Assembly (NCBI RefSeq): GCF_013745115.1
Contig: NZ_CP051151.1
Location: 1,302,001-1,366,000 of the forward strand
Origin: Hujiaoplasma nucleasis
Lineage (GTDB): Bacteria > Bacillota_I > Bacilli_A > Izemoplasmatales > Hujiaoplasmataceae
Direction: 5' to 3'
Length of the DNA: 64,000 nucleotides
This document shows, piece after piece, positions 55,837 through 64,000 of the stretch (positions are counted from its first letter, which is position 1; every line of letters begins with the position of its first letter). The notes beneath the pieces were generated by a model. It did no database searches and was not told the origin of the DNA. It was given only the letters and a program-made list of their open reading frames with translations. Position numbers and translations under genes: made by a program.

Positions 55837-56647
55837 ATTAATTATTACATGCGCTATTTCGGGCGCTGAAGTTATGAAAGAGCATAACCCTGCAGTACCT
55901 TATAGTGTTGAAGAAATGGTTGAACAAGCTAGAGGTGCTTATGAAGCAGGGGCTTCAATCATTCATTTACATGCAAGATATGATGATGGAAGACCTACCC
56001 AAGATAAAGACAGATATGATGAGATTATCCAAGCCATAAAAAAAGCTTGTCCGGATTTAATTATTCAAGTTTCAACGGGTGGAGCTGTTGGAATGTCAAG
56101 ACAAGAAAGATCTTCTGTTTTAGATTTAAAACCAGAAATGGCAACCTTAGATTGTGGAACTTTAAATTTTGGTGGCGATGATATATTTGTTAATACTGAG
56201 AATGATATTATCTATTTTGCTAATAAAATGAATGAATATCATGTGATGTATGAAATGGAATGTTTTGAAAAAGGTCATATAGATATGACAAAAAGGTTAA
56301 TAAAAAAAGATATTATTAAAGCTCATTACCATTATTCGTTTGTGTTGGGTGTTAACGGTGGAATGACTGGTGAAGAAAGAGATTTTCATTTTCTAAGAGA
56401 ATCATTACCTGAAGGAGCCACATATTCAGTGGCTGGCATTGGAAGATATGAGTTTCCTTTGGCGGACTTATCGGTTAAATATGGTGGACATGTTAGAGTT
56501 GGTTTGGAAGATAATATATATTTAGAAAAAGGTGTTTTAGCTAAATCAAACGCTGATTTAGTTCGTAAGGTTGTTGAAATAGCAAAAAAATATAATAGAG
56601 AGATAGCTAGTCCTAGTGAGGCTAGACAAATACTTGGAATGGAGTAA
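55829..56647 (+). CDS. kce: 3-keto-5-aminohexanoate cleavage enzyme
   Basis: Zn-dependent BKACE-family enzyme: 3-keto-5-aminohexanoate + acetyl-CoA to acetoacetate + 3-aminobutyryl-CoA. 272 residues. [12 protein letters not shown] at the N terminus, metal ligands in IIHLHAR (H46, H48), [14 protein letters not shown], and a C-terminal VRVGLEDN carrying the third ligand Glu. ATG 55829 (AAAGGAG 11 bases before) is used rather than an upstream in-frame start inside kal. Confidence 0.94.
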   Translation: MDKLIITCAISGAEVMKEHNPAVPYSVEEMVEQARGAYEAGASIIHLHARYDDGRPTQDKDRYDEIIQAIKKACPDLIIQVSTGGAVGMSRQERSSVLDLKPEMATLDCGTLNFGGDDIFVNTENDIIYFANKMNEYHVMYEMECFEKGHIDMTKRLIKKDIIKAHYHYSFVLGVNGGMTGEERDFHFLRESLPEGATYSVAGIGRYEFPLADLSVKYGGHVRVGLEDNIYLEKGVLAKSNADLVRKVVEIAKKYNREIASPSEARQILGME

Positions 56648-56649
56648 TT

Positions 56650-57693
56650 ATGGATAAAATTTGTAAATACGGAACACATAGAGTTATATATCCTTTAGGT
56701 GTATTGCCGCAATCAGCGGATAAATTAAATAATAATATGATTTGTATGGATAATGAAATATTAATCGATGTTAAAACCTTAAATATAGATTCAGCTTCAT
56801 TTACACAAATCAAGAATGCTTGTGAAAATGACAAAGAAAAAATGGCTGAAATGATTTTAGATATTGTAAATACTAGAGGGAAAATGCAAAATCCAGTTAC
56901 TGGTAGTGGCGGAATGTTATTAGGAAGGGTAAAAGAAGTTGGTAAAGATATACAAAAAGACGTATCAGTTGGTGATGATATAGCTTCTTTAGTGTCTCTA
57001 TCATTAACCCCTTTAAAAATAAAAAAGATTCATGCCATTCATTTACATAAAGACCAAGTCGATATAGAAGGCCAAGCCATTCTTTTTGAAACAGGCATAT
57101 TTGCAAAAATACCTAGCGATATACCTCCGCATATTGCTTTAGCGGCTTTAGATGTTGCTGGTGCACCTGCCCAAGTTAAGAACTTGGTTAAAACAGATGA
57201 TACTGTAGTGATTTTAGGGGCTGCAGGAAAATCTGGTGTTTTATGTGCTTACCAAGCCAGAAAAAGCGCTGGACCTAATGGAAAAGTTATTGGTATCATT
57301 CATCATGATACCCATCAAAAAGAGTTAGAAGCATTGAATATTTGTGATCATATTGTTATTGGTGATGCAAAAAGACCTATGGAAATATATGATATCGTTA
57401 TGAACTTAACCAATAATGAAGGATCTGATGTAACGATTAATGTTGTTAATGTTCCGAACACAGAAATGGCAACTATATTACCAACCAAAGCTTCGGGAAC
57501 AGTATATTTCTTCTCTATGGCTACGTCATTTACTAAAGCGGCTTTAGGAGCTGAAGGTATTGCGGCTGAAGCCTTAATGATTATTGGTAATGGATACACT
57601 AAAAACCATGATCAAATTACTTTAGATATCTTAAGAGAATCTAAGGCAATGTATCAATTATTTGAGAAACGTTACGGAAAGGAAAATCAATGA
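56650..57693 (+). CDS. kdd: L-erythro-3,5-diaminohexanoate dehydrogenase
   Basis: NAD-dependent oxidative deamination of 3,5-diaminohexanoate to 3-keto-5-aminohexanoate. 347 residues. N-terminal [19 protein letters not shown], a Rossmann motif [15 protein letters not shown] with preceding VVILG strand, and conserved [12 protein letters not shown]. Two bases after kce; overlaps kamA by 4 bases (ATGA). Confidence 0.93.
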   Translation: MDKICKYGTHRVIYPLGVLPQSADKLNNNMICMDNEILIDVKTLNIDSASFTQIKNACENDKEKMAEMILDIVNTRGKMQNPVTGSGGMLLGRVKEVGKDIQKDVSVGDDIASLVSLSLTPLKIKKIHAIHLHKDQVDIEGQAILFETGIFAKIPSDIPPHIALAALDVAGAPAQVKNLVKTDDTVVILGAAGKSGVLCAYQARKSAGPNGKVIGIIHHDTHQKELEALNICDHIVIGDAKRPMEIYDIVMNLTNNEGSDVTINVVNVPNTEMATILPTKASGTVYFFSMATSFTKAALGAEGIAAEALMIIGNGYTKNHDQITLDILRESKAMYQLFEKRYGKENQ

Positions 57694-58946
57694 AAAAAAT
57701 TACAAACGATTCATACTTAGATAGAAAAGCCAAGTATTTTCCTAATGTAAGTGATAAAGATTGGAAGGATTGGCATTGGCAAGTTAGAAATAGAATTCAA
57801 TCCATAGAAGAGTTAGAAAAATATGTGACTTTAAACGAAGATGAAAAACTTCATATTCATGAAGTTTTAAAGAAATTTAGAATGGCAATCACCCCTTATT
57901 ATTTTGCTTTAGCAGATATTAATAATCCTGATTGCCCTATTAGAAAGCAAGCTATCCCTTCGTTAAATGAAGTACATGTCGGAAAAAATGATATGGTAGA
58001 TCCTTTAGCTGAAGATACAGATTCGCCTGTAGAAGGCTTAACACATCGCTACCCTGATCGCGTTTTGTTTTTAATTACAGATATGTGTTCTATGTATTGT
58101 AGACATTGCACTCGAAGAAGATTCGCTGGACAATCAGATCAAAGAATGCCTAAAGAAAGAATTGATAAAGCTATAGAGTATATTCGTCAAAATAAAGAAG
58201 TTCGCGACGTCTTATTATCAGGTGGAGATGCTTTGTTGGTAAGTGACTCTTTATTAGAAGATATTATTAAAAGATTAAGAGAAATCGACCATGTTGAGAT
58301 TATTCGCTTAGGGACTAGGACACCTGTAGTTCTTCCGCAAAGAATTACAGAGGATTTTGTAAATATGTTAAAGAAATACCATCCAATATGGTTGAATACA
58401 CATTTTAATCATTATGATGAAATCACTATTGAAAGCAAAGAAGCCATTGAACGTTTAGCCAATGCTGGTATACCTTTAGGAAATCAGTCAGTTTTATTGA
58501 AAGGTATTAATGATTCTGTAGATATTATGAAAACTTTAGTTCAACGTTTAGTAATGATGAGGGTCAGACCATATTATATCTACCAATGTGATTTATCTTT
58601 GGGTATTGAACATTTTAGAACTCCAGTATCTAAGGGTATTGAAATTATTGAAGGTTTAAGAGGTCATACATCAGGATTCGCTGTGCCTACTTTTGTTGTG
58701 GATGCACCAGGTGGTGGTGGAAAAATTCCTGTCATGCCTAATTATGTGATTTCTCAAGGGCCAGGCAAGATTGTATTAAGAAATTATGAAGGTGTGATTT
58801 CAACTTATTCTGAACCAACAAGTGAATATATAAATCGTGATGCATATAAGTCTGTAGAAGGTGTTTCATCTTTACTTGCTGGCAAACAAATATCATTAGA
58901 ACCAAAAGAATTGAAAAGGAAGAAAAGAACATTAAAAGAATCATAG
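57690..58946 (+). CDS. kamA: L-lysine 2,3-aminomutase
   Basis: Radical SAM, PLP enzyme converting L-lysine to L-beta-lysine, the first step. 418 residues. Fe-S cysteines C133-x3-C137-x2-C140 (CSMYCRHC), RRRFAG after them, GGDALL, and the PLP lysine K345 in [10 protein letters not shown]. The C-terminal tail is basic ([13 protein letters not shown]) and its coding end contains the RBS of the next gene. Confidence 0.97.
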   Translation: MKKITNDSYLDRKAKYFPNVSDKDWKDWHWQVRNRIQSIEELEKYVTLNEDEKLHIHEVLKKFRMAITPYYFALADINNPDCPIRKQAIPSLNEVHVGKNDMVDPLAEDTDSPVEGLTHRYPDRVLFLITDMCSMYCRHCTRRRFAGQSDQRMPKERIDKAIEYIRQNKEVRDVLLSGGDALLVSDSLLEDIIKRLREIDHVEIIRLGTRTPVVLPQRITEDFVNMLKKYHPIWLNTHFNHYDEITIESKEAIERLANAGIPLGNQSVLLKGINDSVDIMKTLVQRLVMMRVRPYYIYQCDLSLGIEHFRTPVSKGIEIIEGLRGHTSGFAVPTFVVDAPGGGGKIPVMPNYVISQGPGKIVLRNYEGVISTYSEPTSEYINRDAYKSVEGVSSLLAGKQISLEPKELKRKKRTLKES

Positions 58947-59932
58947 AATTACTTGGGGATTTTCAAGTAATTAGTATTGTGGGAAATGCTAAAAATGCGG
59001 GTAAAACAACGGTTTTAAATTCTATTGTTTCACATAGCCAAAAACCTTTAATTATTACTTCTATTGGTTTAGATGGAGAGGCAATAGATCAGGTTACATT
59101 TTTAGAAAAACCACAAATAGATGTAAGAATAAATGATATTGTTGTTAGTGCTAAAGACACTTTAAAAGCTTTTGAAGCTTCTTATGAAATTATTGAAGAA
59201 ACACAGATGTTTACAGCCGTTGGACCCATAGTAATATGCAAAATTACAAAGCCAGGAAAAGTATTGGTTGCTGGTCCTTCATTGGTTGATGATATGCAGG
59301 TTTTGGTTGATAGATTAATGGATCAATATGACCATAGAATCTTAATTGATGGTGCTTTTTTTAGGCAAAGTTTTGCAAAAGTATCTGATGCAAGTATTTT
59401 TGTGGTAGGCGCAAATGATTCAGTAGATATGGAACTAACCATAGACCATGCATATTATGCCTATAAAAAATTAGTTTTATCAAAAATTAAAAAAGAATAT
59501 CACGTCTTTAATCATGTTGAAAATATAGCTGTTTTAGAACACAATCACATAAAAGTATTAAATTATGATTCAATCTTAGGTAATGTTGATCGCTTATTTA
59601 ATGAAATTAACGACAATACAAAAGCTGTATATTTTCCTAAAACATTAACTGATGAATTTGTCTCTAAATGGACATCTACCTATCATAAACTTAATTTTGA
59701 TATTGTTGTAAAATCTGGTGTTCATATACAATTGAATCAAACGAATTTAAAAAATATTTTTAAAATGGATCACGATATATTTGTAATTAATCCTATAGAA
59801 GTATGTGGTGTATGTATCAATCCGTATTCACCAAGAGGATATACATATGATCCTATTGAATTTAAAAAAGTTCTATCAAAAAAATTAAAACGTGATGTGA
59901 TTAACGTAAAAGAGGATGATGCAAGTGAATAA
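58931..59932 (+). CDS. kamB: lysine 5,6-aminomutase reactivase-like P-loop protein (KamB-type)
   Basis: P-loop protein in the kamB position between kamA and kamD; KamB/KamC are thought to reactivate the B12 aminomutase. Walker A is [10 protein letters not shown]. From the first ordinary start (GTG 58979) the P-loop would lie at residue 2 with no beta strand before it and no RBS near. The frame stays open upstream, and ATT 58931 has AGGAAG eight bases before it, giving [27 protein letters not shown]-like order (strand then loop), 333 aa. I therefore take ATT as the start. A C-terminal [10 protein letters not shown] motif may bind metal. No kamC (MutS-like) gene is present. Confidence 0.75.
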   Translation: MKRIIELLGDFQVISIVGNAKNAGKTTVLNSIVSHSQKPLIITSIGLDGEAIDQVTFLEKPQIDVRINDIVVSAKDTLKAFEASYEIIEETQMFTAVGPIVICKITKPGKVLVAGPSLVDDMQVLVDRLMDQYDHRILIDGAFFRQSFAKVSDASIFVVGANDSVDMELTIDHAYYAYKKLVLSKIKKEYHVFNHVENIAVLEHNHIKVLNYDSILGNVDRLFNEINDNTKAVYFPKTLTDEFVSKWTSTYHKLNFDIVVKSGVHIQLNQTNLKNIFKMDHDIFVINPIEVCGVCINPYSPRGYTYDPIEFKKVLSKKLKRDVINVKEDDASE

Positions 59933-61481
59933 GTTAAAATTAAATCAAAATATTATTGATTCTAGTAGAAAGTATGCTGGCCTAATCGCGAAGGATGTCC
60001 AATCTTATATAGATTTACATTCTACTGTATCCGTTGAAAGAACAGTATTAAGATTGTTGGGTGTTGATGGGGTTGATTTATATGACGTTCCATTAATGAA
60101 TAGAATGGTAGATGAAGTAAAAGAGAATGCTGATATATCAAAGGGAATATCTGTTTATATTGCTTCTGCTTTAAAAAGTACTAACATGACTTTAAATGAT
60201 TTTTGCCAGGCATATTTAGATAATTCTGTTTCTTTAGTTGGACATAATTTATTAAGTAAAGATGAAACCCATCAAGTCTTAAAGCCCTATTATGAAAATA
60301 CATTAAATAGAATTAAGAAAAACCGACAACTTAGAGAAGAATTAATCAACAATTACGGGGAAGAAAAGACCTTATTGTATGTTATTGTTGCGACAGGAAA
60401 TATTGATGAAGATGTTGTTCAAGCTCAAGCAGCTGCTAGAGCTGGAGCTGATATCGTTGCGGTTATTCGTTCAACCGGTCAATCATTACTTGATTATGTG
60501 CCTTATGGAAAAACCACTGAAGGTTTTGGTGGAACTTATGCAACTCAAGAGAATTTTAGAATTATGAGAAAGGCTCTTGATGAGGTCGGCCAAGAAGAAA
60601 ATAGGTATATTCGTTTGGTAAATTATGCATCTGGATTATGTATGCCTGAAATTGCGGCTATGGGTGCTTTAGAACGATTAGATGTTTTATTGAATGATTC
60701 TATGTATGGCATTATTTTTAGGGATATTAATATGAAAAGAACCTTTGTTGACCAATATTTCTCGAGAATGATTAATGCATATTCAGGAATTATCATCAAT
60801 ACAGGTGAGGATAATTATTTAACGACCAGTGATGCAGTTGAAGAAGCTCATACAGTTACAGCTTCTCAATTTATTAATGAAGCTTTTGCTATAGAGGCTC
60901 ATTTACCTGAGAAGTTGATGGGTTTAGGACATGCATTTGAAATTAATCCACAAGTGGAAAATTCTTTTTTACTCGAGATTGCTCACGCTGAATTAGCTAG
61001 AGAATTATTTCCAAAAGCGCCTTTAAAATATATGCCACCTACCAAGCATATCAATGGTAATATTTTTAGGGCTTACCAACAAAATGCTATGTTTAACATG
61101 GTGACTACATTAACAGAACAAAAAATACATTTATTAGGTATGATGACAGAAGCTATACATACGCCTTTTATTTCAGATAGATATTTGGCAATTAAGAATG
61201 CTCAAATGGTTCAAGAATCTATGAAATCATTGGCTGATGAAATTGTATATAAAGAAGATGGGATGATTCAAAAAAGAGCCCATGAGGTTTTAGATAAAGC
61301 CAATAAGTTATTAAAAGAAATTTCTGAAGAAGGCATGTTTAATTCCTTGGCCAAGGGCGTTTTTGCCCAAACAAAAAGAACGGAAAAGGGTGGAAAAGGA
61401 TTAGATGGTGTCTTTAAAAAATCTAATGATTACATCAATGTAATACAAGATCAATTGGAGGTGTTTTTCAATGAAAATTAA
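59925..61481 (+). CDS. kamD: lysine 5,6-aminomutase alpha subunit
   Basis: Large subunit of the adenosylcobalamin/PLP enzyme that moves the terminal amino group of beta-lysine to give 3,5-diaminohexanoate. 518 residues, the family size. TIM-barrel blocks include VDGVDLYDVPLMNRMVD, IVAVIRSTGQSLLDYVP, EGFGGTYATQENFRIMR and PPTKHINGNIF. Start GTG 59925 with GAGG nine bases before it; ATG 59916 lies directly against that site. Overlaps kamB by 8 bases and kamE by 11. Confidence 0.95.
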   Translation: MNKLKLNQNIIDSSRKYAGLIAKDVQSYIDLHSTVSVERTVLRLLGVDGVDLYDVPLMNRMVDEVKENADISKGISVYIASALKSTNMTLNDFCQAYLDNSVSLVGHNLLSKDETHQVLKPYYENTLNRIKKNRQLREELINNYGEEKTLLYVIVATGNIDEDVVQAQAAARAGADIVAVIRSTGQSLLDYVPYGKTTEGFGGTYATQENFRIMRKALDEVGQEENRYIRLVNYASGLCMPEIAAMGALERLDVLLNDSMYGIIFRDINMKRTFVDQYFSRMINAYSGIIINTGEDNYLTTSDAVEEAHTVTASQFINEAFAIEAHLPEKLMGLGHAFEINPQVENSFLLEIAHAELARELFPKAPLKYMPPTKHINGNIFRAYQQNAMFNMVTTLTEQKIHLLGMMTEAIHTPFISDRYLAIKNAQMVQESMKSLADEIVYKEDGMIQKRAHEVLDKANKLLKEISEEGMFNSLAKGVFAQTKRTEKGGKGLDGVFKKSNDYINVIQDQLEVFFNEN

Positions 61482-62199
61482 ACCTTATGGAGATACATTG
61501 AATGATGGTTCAATTCAAATGAGTTTCACACTTCCTATGTCCTTATCTGCCAAGGCTGTTCAAACTGCCAAGGAGATTGGTAAGCAAATGAATTTGGTTG
61601 ATCCTTCTGTGGTACATGCTGAAAGTGTTGGTGATAATTTTTCCTTTTTTATCGTCTACGGTCAAACAAAAGCAATTGTTGATATAGATAAAATAAAGGT
61701 TGTAGAAATCCAAAAAACTGAGCATTCAAAGTCGGATATAGAGAAACTAATAAAAGATAATTTTGATGAAGAAATAGTTATTATCGGAGCTTCTACTGGA
61801 ACAGATGCCCATACCGTTGGAATAGATGCTATAATGAATATGAAAGGTTTTGATGGTCATTATGGTTTGGAAAGATATGCTGGGATAAGGGCTATCAATT
61901 TAGGTTCGCAAGTGACCAATGAAGATTTTGTTAAAATCGCTCGACAAGAAAAAGCAAAAGTTTTATTGGTGTCACAAACGGTGACTCAAAAAGACGTGCA
62001 TTTAAAGAATTTAATTGAACTTGTTGAACTCTTAGAATCTGAAGGTATGAGAAAAGATGTTTTACTAATCGCTGGAGGTGCAAGAATTACTCATGAACTT
62101 GCAAAAGAATTAGGTTATGATGCGGGTTTTGGACCGGGTTCTTATGCGGAAGATGTCGCAAGTTTTGCAGTAACTGAACTTATCAAAAGGAGAGGGTAA
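61471..62199 (+). CDS. kamE: lysine 5,6-aminomutase beta subunit
   Basis: Cobalamin-binding subunit. 242 residues: N-terminal domain, then a B12 Rossmann domain with the base-off ligand motif DAHTVG (112-117, His114) and the GGGARI/GPGS region near the C terminus. Lys125 in IMNMKGFDGHYG is at about the position of the PLP-binding lysine in characterised KamE. GGAGGTG site before the ATG. Confidence 0.95.
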   Translation: MKIKPYGDTLNDGSIQMSFTLPMSLSAKAVQTAKEIGKQMNLVDPSVVHAESVGDNFSFFIVYGQTKAIVDIDKIKVVEIQKTEHSKSDIEKLIKDNFDEEIVIIGASTGTDAHTVGIDAIMNMKGFDGHYGLERYAGIRAINLGSQVTNEDFVKIARQEKAKVLLVSQTVTQKDVHLKNLIELVELLESEGMRKDVLLIAGGARITHELAKELGYDAGFGPGSYAEDVASFAVTELIKRRG

Positions 62200-62200
62200 A

Positions 62201-62734
62201 ATGGCTGTCACTAGATTAGAACAAATTTCTACAAAAAAAGGTGATTCTGGAAAATCAAAGAATTATAATGATGATGCTTTTAGTAAAGACGACCCTTTGT
62301 TTGAAACTTTAGGTACCATTGATGAACTAAGTTCGTTTTTAGGTTTAACTTATCATGAGGCTAAATTACCTATTATTAAAACTGTTCAAGAAAACCTACA
62401 AACCATTAATTCAATGATTGCGACCAATCCAAGATCTGATTTATATCAAAGAATTAAATATATCACTGATATGGATATTGAATTCATTGAGGACCATATC
62501 CAAGCAACATTAAATTCTTACCCATCAAATGATACTTTTTACTTACCTGGAACTGAAAAAACGAAAGTAGGAGCTTATTTTGATGTCTGTAGGACCATTG
62601 CTAGAAGAGCGGAAAGAAGATTAATTACTTTTGTGAAAAGTCACCGAAGAAAAGATTTGTCATATGCTCAAAAATATATTAATAGATTAAGCGATTTATT
62701 ATTTGTCTTGAGTTTAAAAGATAGTGAATTTTAG
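62201..62734 (+). CDS. cob(I)alamin adenosyltransferase, PduO type
   Basis: Transfers the adenosyl group of ATP to cob(I)alamin, making the AdoCbl cofactor. 177 residues. N-terminal TKKGDSGKS (TKxGDxG nucleotide motif), ETLGTIDELSSFLGL and the C-terminal RTIARRAERR and YINRLSDLLFVLS. One base after kamE, last gene of the lysine operon; it can also supply the glutamate mutase encoded next. The tie to AdoCbl enzymes on both sides supports the assignment. Confidence 0.93.
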   Translation: MAVTRLEQISTKKGDSGKSKNYNDDAFSKDDPLFETLGTIDELSSFLGLTYHEAKLPIIKTVQENLQTINSMIATNPRSDLYQRIKYITDMDIEFIEDHIQATLNSYPSNDTFYLPGTEKTKVGAYFDVCRTIARRAERRLITFVKSHRRKDLSYAQKYINRLSDLLFVLSLKDSEF

Positions 62735-62764
62735 TAATTTTATCTTTAAATCTCATATGTTATA

Positions 62765-62773
62765 TGATATAAT
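62765..62773 (+). promoter_or_regulatory. extended -10 promoter of the glutamate mutase cluster
   Basis: TGATATAAT (TATAAT 62768-62773), 40 bases before the glmS TTG, with no strong -35. No terminator is visible after the adenosyltransferase, so read-through from the lysine operon is also possible. Confidence 0.55.
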
Positions 62774-62813
62774 GTTTTACGTTATAAAAACGCTTACATA
62801 AGAGGAGATAATT

Positions 62814-63218
62814 TTGAAAACAATCGTAATAGGCGTCATTGGCGCCGATGTACATGCTGTGGGAAACAAAATCATTGAATATACCCTTGTTAACTCAGGG
62901 TATAATGTTGTAAACATTGGGGTGCTTTCATCTCAAGAGGATTTTATTAATGCTGCTATTGAAACTGATGCTGACTTAATTATGGTTTCTTCTTTATACG
63001 GCCATGGTGAGATTGACTGTAGGGGAATGAGAGAAAAATGTATTGAGTCTGGAATCGAAGACATATTATTATATGTTGGCGGTAATATTGTTGTTGGTAA
63101 ACAAGACTTTGATGAAGTAAAAGAAAGATTTAATGAAATGGGATTTAATAGGGTATATCCTCCAGGTACATCTATTGATGAAGCCTTAGAGGACATTAAA
63201 GAAGATTTGGGAGAGTAA
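62814..63218 (+). CDS. glmS: glutamate mutase sigma subunit (methylaspartate mutase S)
   Basis: 134-residue B12-binding subunit of glutamate mutase, which converts L-glutamate to 3-methylaspartate. [15 protein letters not shown] holds the D12-x-H14-x-x-G17 cobalamin motif; [14 protein letters not shown] and YVGGNIVVG are typical. The start codon is TTG behind AGAGGAGAT. Not to be confused with glucosamine-6-phosphate synthase GlmS. Confidence 0.95.
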   Translation: MKTIVIGVIGADVHAVGNKIIEYTLVNSGYNVVNIGVLSSQEDFINAAIETDADLIMVSSLYGHGEIDCRGMREKCIESGIEDILLYVGGNIVVGKQDFDEVKERFNEMGFNRVYPPGTSIDEALEDIKEDLGE

Positions 63219-63220
63219 AG

Positions 63221-64000
63221 ATGTCAAACTATTTATTAGTAGACTTTGGATCAACCTTTACAAAATTATGCGCTGTTGATATTGATAATGAAAAGATTAT
63301 TGGAACTTCAGCACATTACACTACAGTCTTAGAAGATATCTCTATTGGTTATCATAATGCATTAAATCTTTTGTATGATAAGTTAGGAAAAAAAATAGAA
63401 TTTGAACAAGTTATTGCTTGTTCTTCTGCAGCTGGCGGCCTAAAAATGGCCGCTATTGGTCTTGTTGAAGAATTAACAGTAGAAGCTGCCAAACGTGTTT
63501 GTTTAGGGGCTGGTGCTAAAGTAGATTTGGTTTTTTCACATCATTTAACAAGAAGTGATATTAAAAAAATAAAGGAAGACAATATTGATATTATTCTTCT
63601 ATCAGGTGGAGCCGATGGTGGAAATCGAGAGAATGTTATTTATAATGCTCAACTCTTAGGTGAAGCGGGTGTAGATATCCCTATTATTTATGCAGGGAAT
63701 AAATCGGCCGAAGATAATATCATAGATATATTTGATAAATACCATTTAGATGGTTATATTTGTGACAATGTCATGCCTAAAATCAATAAATTAAACCCTA
63801 AATGTGCTAGAAATAAAATTAGAGAATTATTCTTAAAGAAAATTATTGAAGCCAAGGGTATTAAAAAAATTGAATCAGATATTGATAAAGTCATTTTGCC
63901 AACACCTAATGCTGTATTGCAGGCAGCTGAATTATTATCTGAAGGTTATCTTGAAGAAAAAGGTCTAGGAGATCTTGTTTTAGTTGATATCGGTGGTGCG
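63221..64000 (+). CDS. glmL: GlmL (MutL-like) glutamate mutase partner protein, partial
   Basis: Starts ATG 63221, two bases after glmS, and runs open to the window edge (260 residues visible). ASKHA-type ATPase fold start LLVDFGSTFTKLCAVD and CSSAAGGLKMAAIGLVEELTVEAA are characteristic of the MutL/GlmL protein encoded between glmS and glmE, thought to act as chaperone or reactivase. Ends in GDLVLVDIGGA at the border. The catalytic subunit glmE is expected next. Confidence 0.93.
   Translation, partial: MSNYLLVDFGSTFTKLCAVDIDNEKIIGTSAHYTTVLEDISIGYHNALNLLYDKLGKKIEFEQVIACSSAAGGLKMAAIGLVEELTVEAAKRVCLGAGAKVDLVFSHHLTRSDIKKIKEDNIDIILLSGGADGGNRENVIYNAQLLGEAGVDIPIIYAGNKSAEDNIIDIFDKYHLDGYICDNVMPKINKLNPKCARNKIRELFLKKIIEAKGIKKIESDIDKVILPTPNAVLQAAELLSEGYLEEKGLGDLVLVDIGGA

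Noticed and set aside
62814-63218. Glucosamine-6-phosphate synthase (also called GlmS)
   Set aside because: 134 aa with the DxHxxG cobalamin motif; the sugar enzyme is about 600 aa.
63221-64000. Mismatch repair MutL
   Set aside because: The protein starts with an ASKHA-type fold (DFGSTFTK) and follows the B12 subunit GlmS; it is the GlmL/MutL of glutamate mutase clusters, not GHKL-type repair MutL.

Overview
The window reads as chromosomal DNA of an AT-rich, low-GC Gram-positive-type bacterium (Bacillota/Mollicutes side). The best guess is an anaerobic Izemoplasma/Acholeplasma-like fermenter. Evidence: strongly A/T-biased codon use, Bacillus-type gene sets (hprK-lgt, yutD-nfu-yutG, yaaA-recF-gyrB-gyrA, whiA, the tsaE-tsaB-rimI-tsaD cluster), GGAGG/AAAGGTGAT ribosome binding sites and many extended -10 promoters (TGnTATAAT). 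TGA ends many genes, so the standard code is used rather than the Mycoplasma UGA=Trp code. I found no CRISPR array, insertion sequence, prophage or rRNA; one tRNA is present. Genus-level placement is inference.

Layout. 1-1.7 kb: hflX and a small unknown gene on the minus strand. 1.8-7.1 kb: an operon for a YfhO/CsbB/GtcA-type three-component surface glycosylation system ending in a diadenylate cyclase. 7.2-10.7 kb: a composite membrane protein (FAD-oxidoreductase-like + SCP2-like + membrane domain) and a membrane PAS/degenerate-GGDEF protein, running into ispD-ispF. 11.9-14.8 kb: yutD, nfu, pgpA/yutG, an S1 protein, pgi. 14.8-20 kb: lipid kinase (minus), t6A genes tsaE/tsaB/rimI/tsaD, glnS. 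20-35.6 kb: exported ferritin-like protein (minus), pcrA-ligA-uvrA, a coiled-coil membrane protein, hprK-lgt-whiA-acpS, a thioredoxin-fold protein, tex, a membrane protein. 35.6-43.3 kb is the accessory-looking part: tRNA-Ser(GCU); a TetR/FMN-binding/flavodoxin unit; a promoter flanked by twin operators driving three small ORFs (two of them paralogous 36-residue peptides missed by length cut-offs), an MFS exporter and an ArsR-type regulator; a degenerate ADP-ribosylglycohydrolase-fold protein; an ArsP-type permease with a small thioredoxin; zinc-ribbon and DUF2085 proteins. 43.3-53.4 kb (minus): gyrA, gyrB, recF, yaaA, mfd and a short-chain dehydrogenase.

53.4-62.7 kb is a complete lysine-fermentation operon (MaoC-like hydratase, atoD, atoA, kal, kce, kdd, kamA, kamB, kamD, kamE, PduO-type cobalamin adenosyltransferase). 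It lies behind a consensus promoter and a lysine riboswitch whose P1 helix shares bases with a terminator, as expected of an ON switch. 62.8 kb to the end starts a glutamate mutase cluster (glmS, and glmL cut by the window edge). KamDE and glutamate mutase both need adenosylcobalamin, so the adenosyltransferase between them probably serves both.

The least explained locus is the peptide/MFS/ArsR cassette at 37.3-40.3 kb. The best mechanistic finding is the predicted lysine-ON riboswitch on a catabolic operon. Other oddities are an apparent ATT start for kamB, a probable ATG-to-ACG start change in the tetR gene, an Lgt with an InlB-type repeat at its N terminus, and a yaaA-recF-gyrB-gyrA block parted from dnaA-dnaN.
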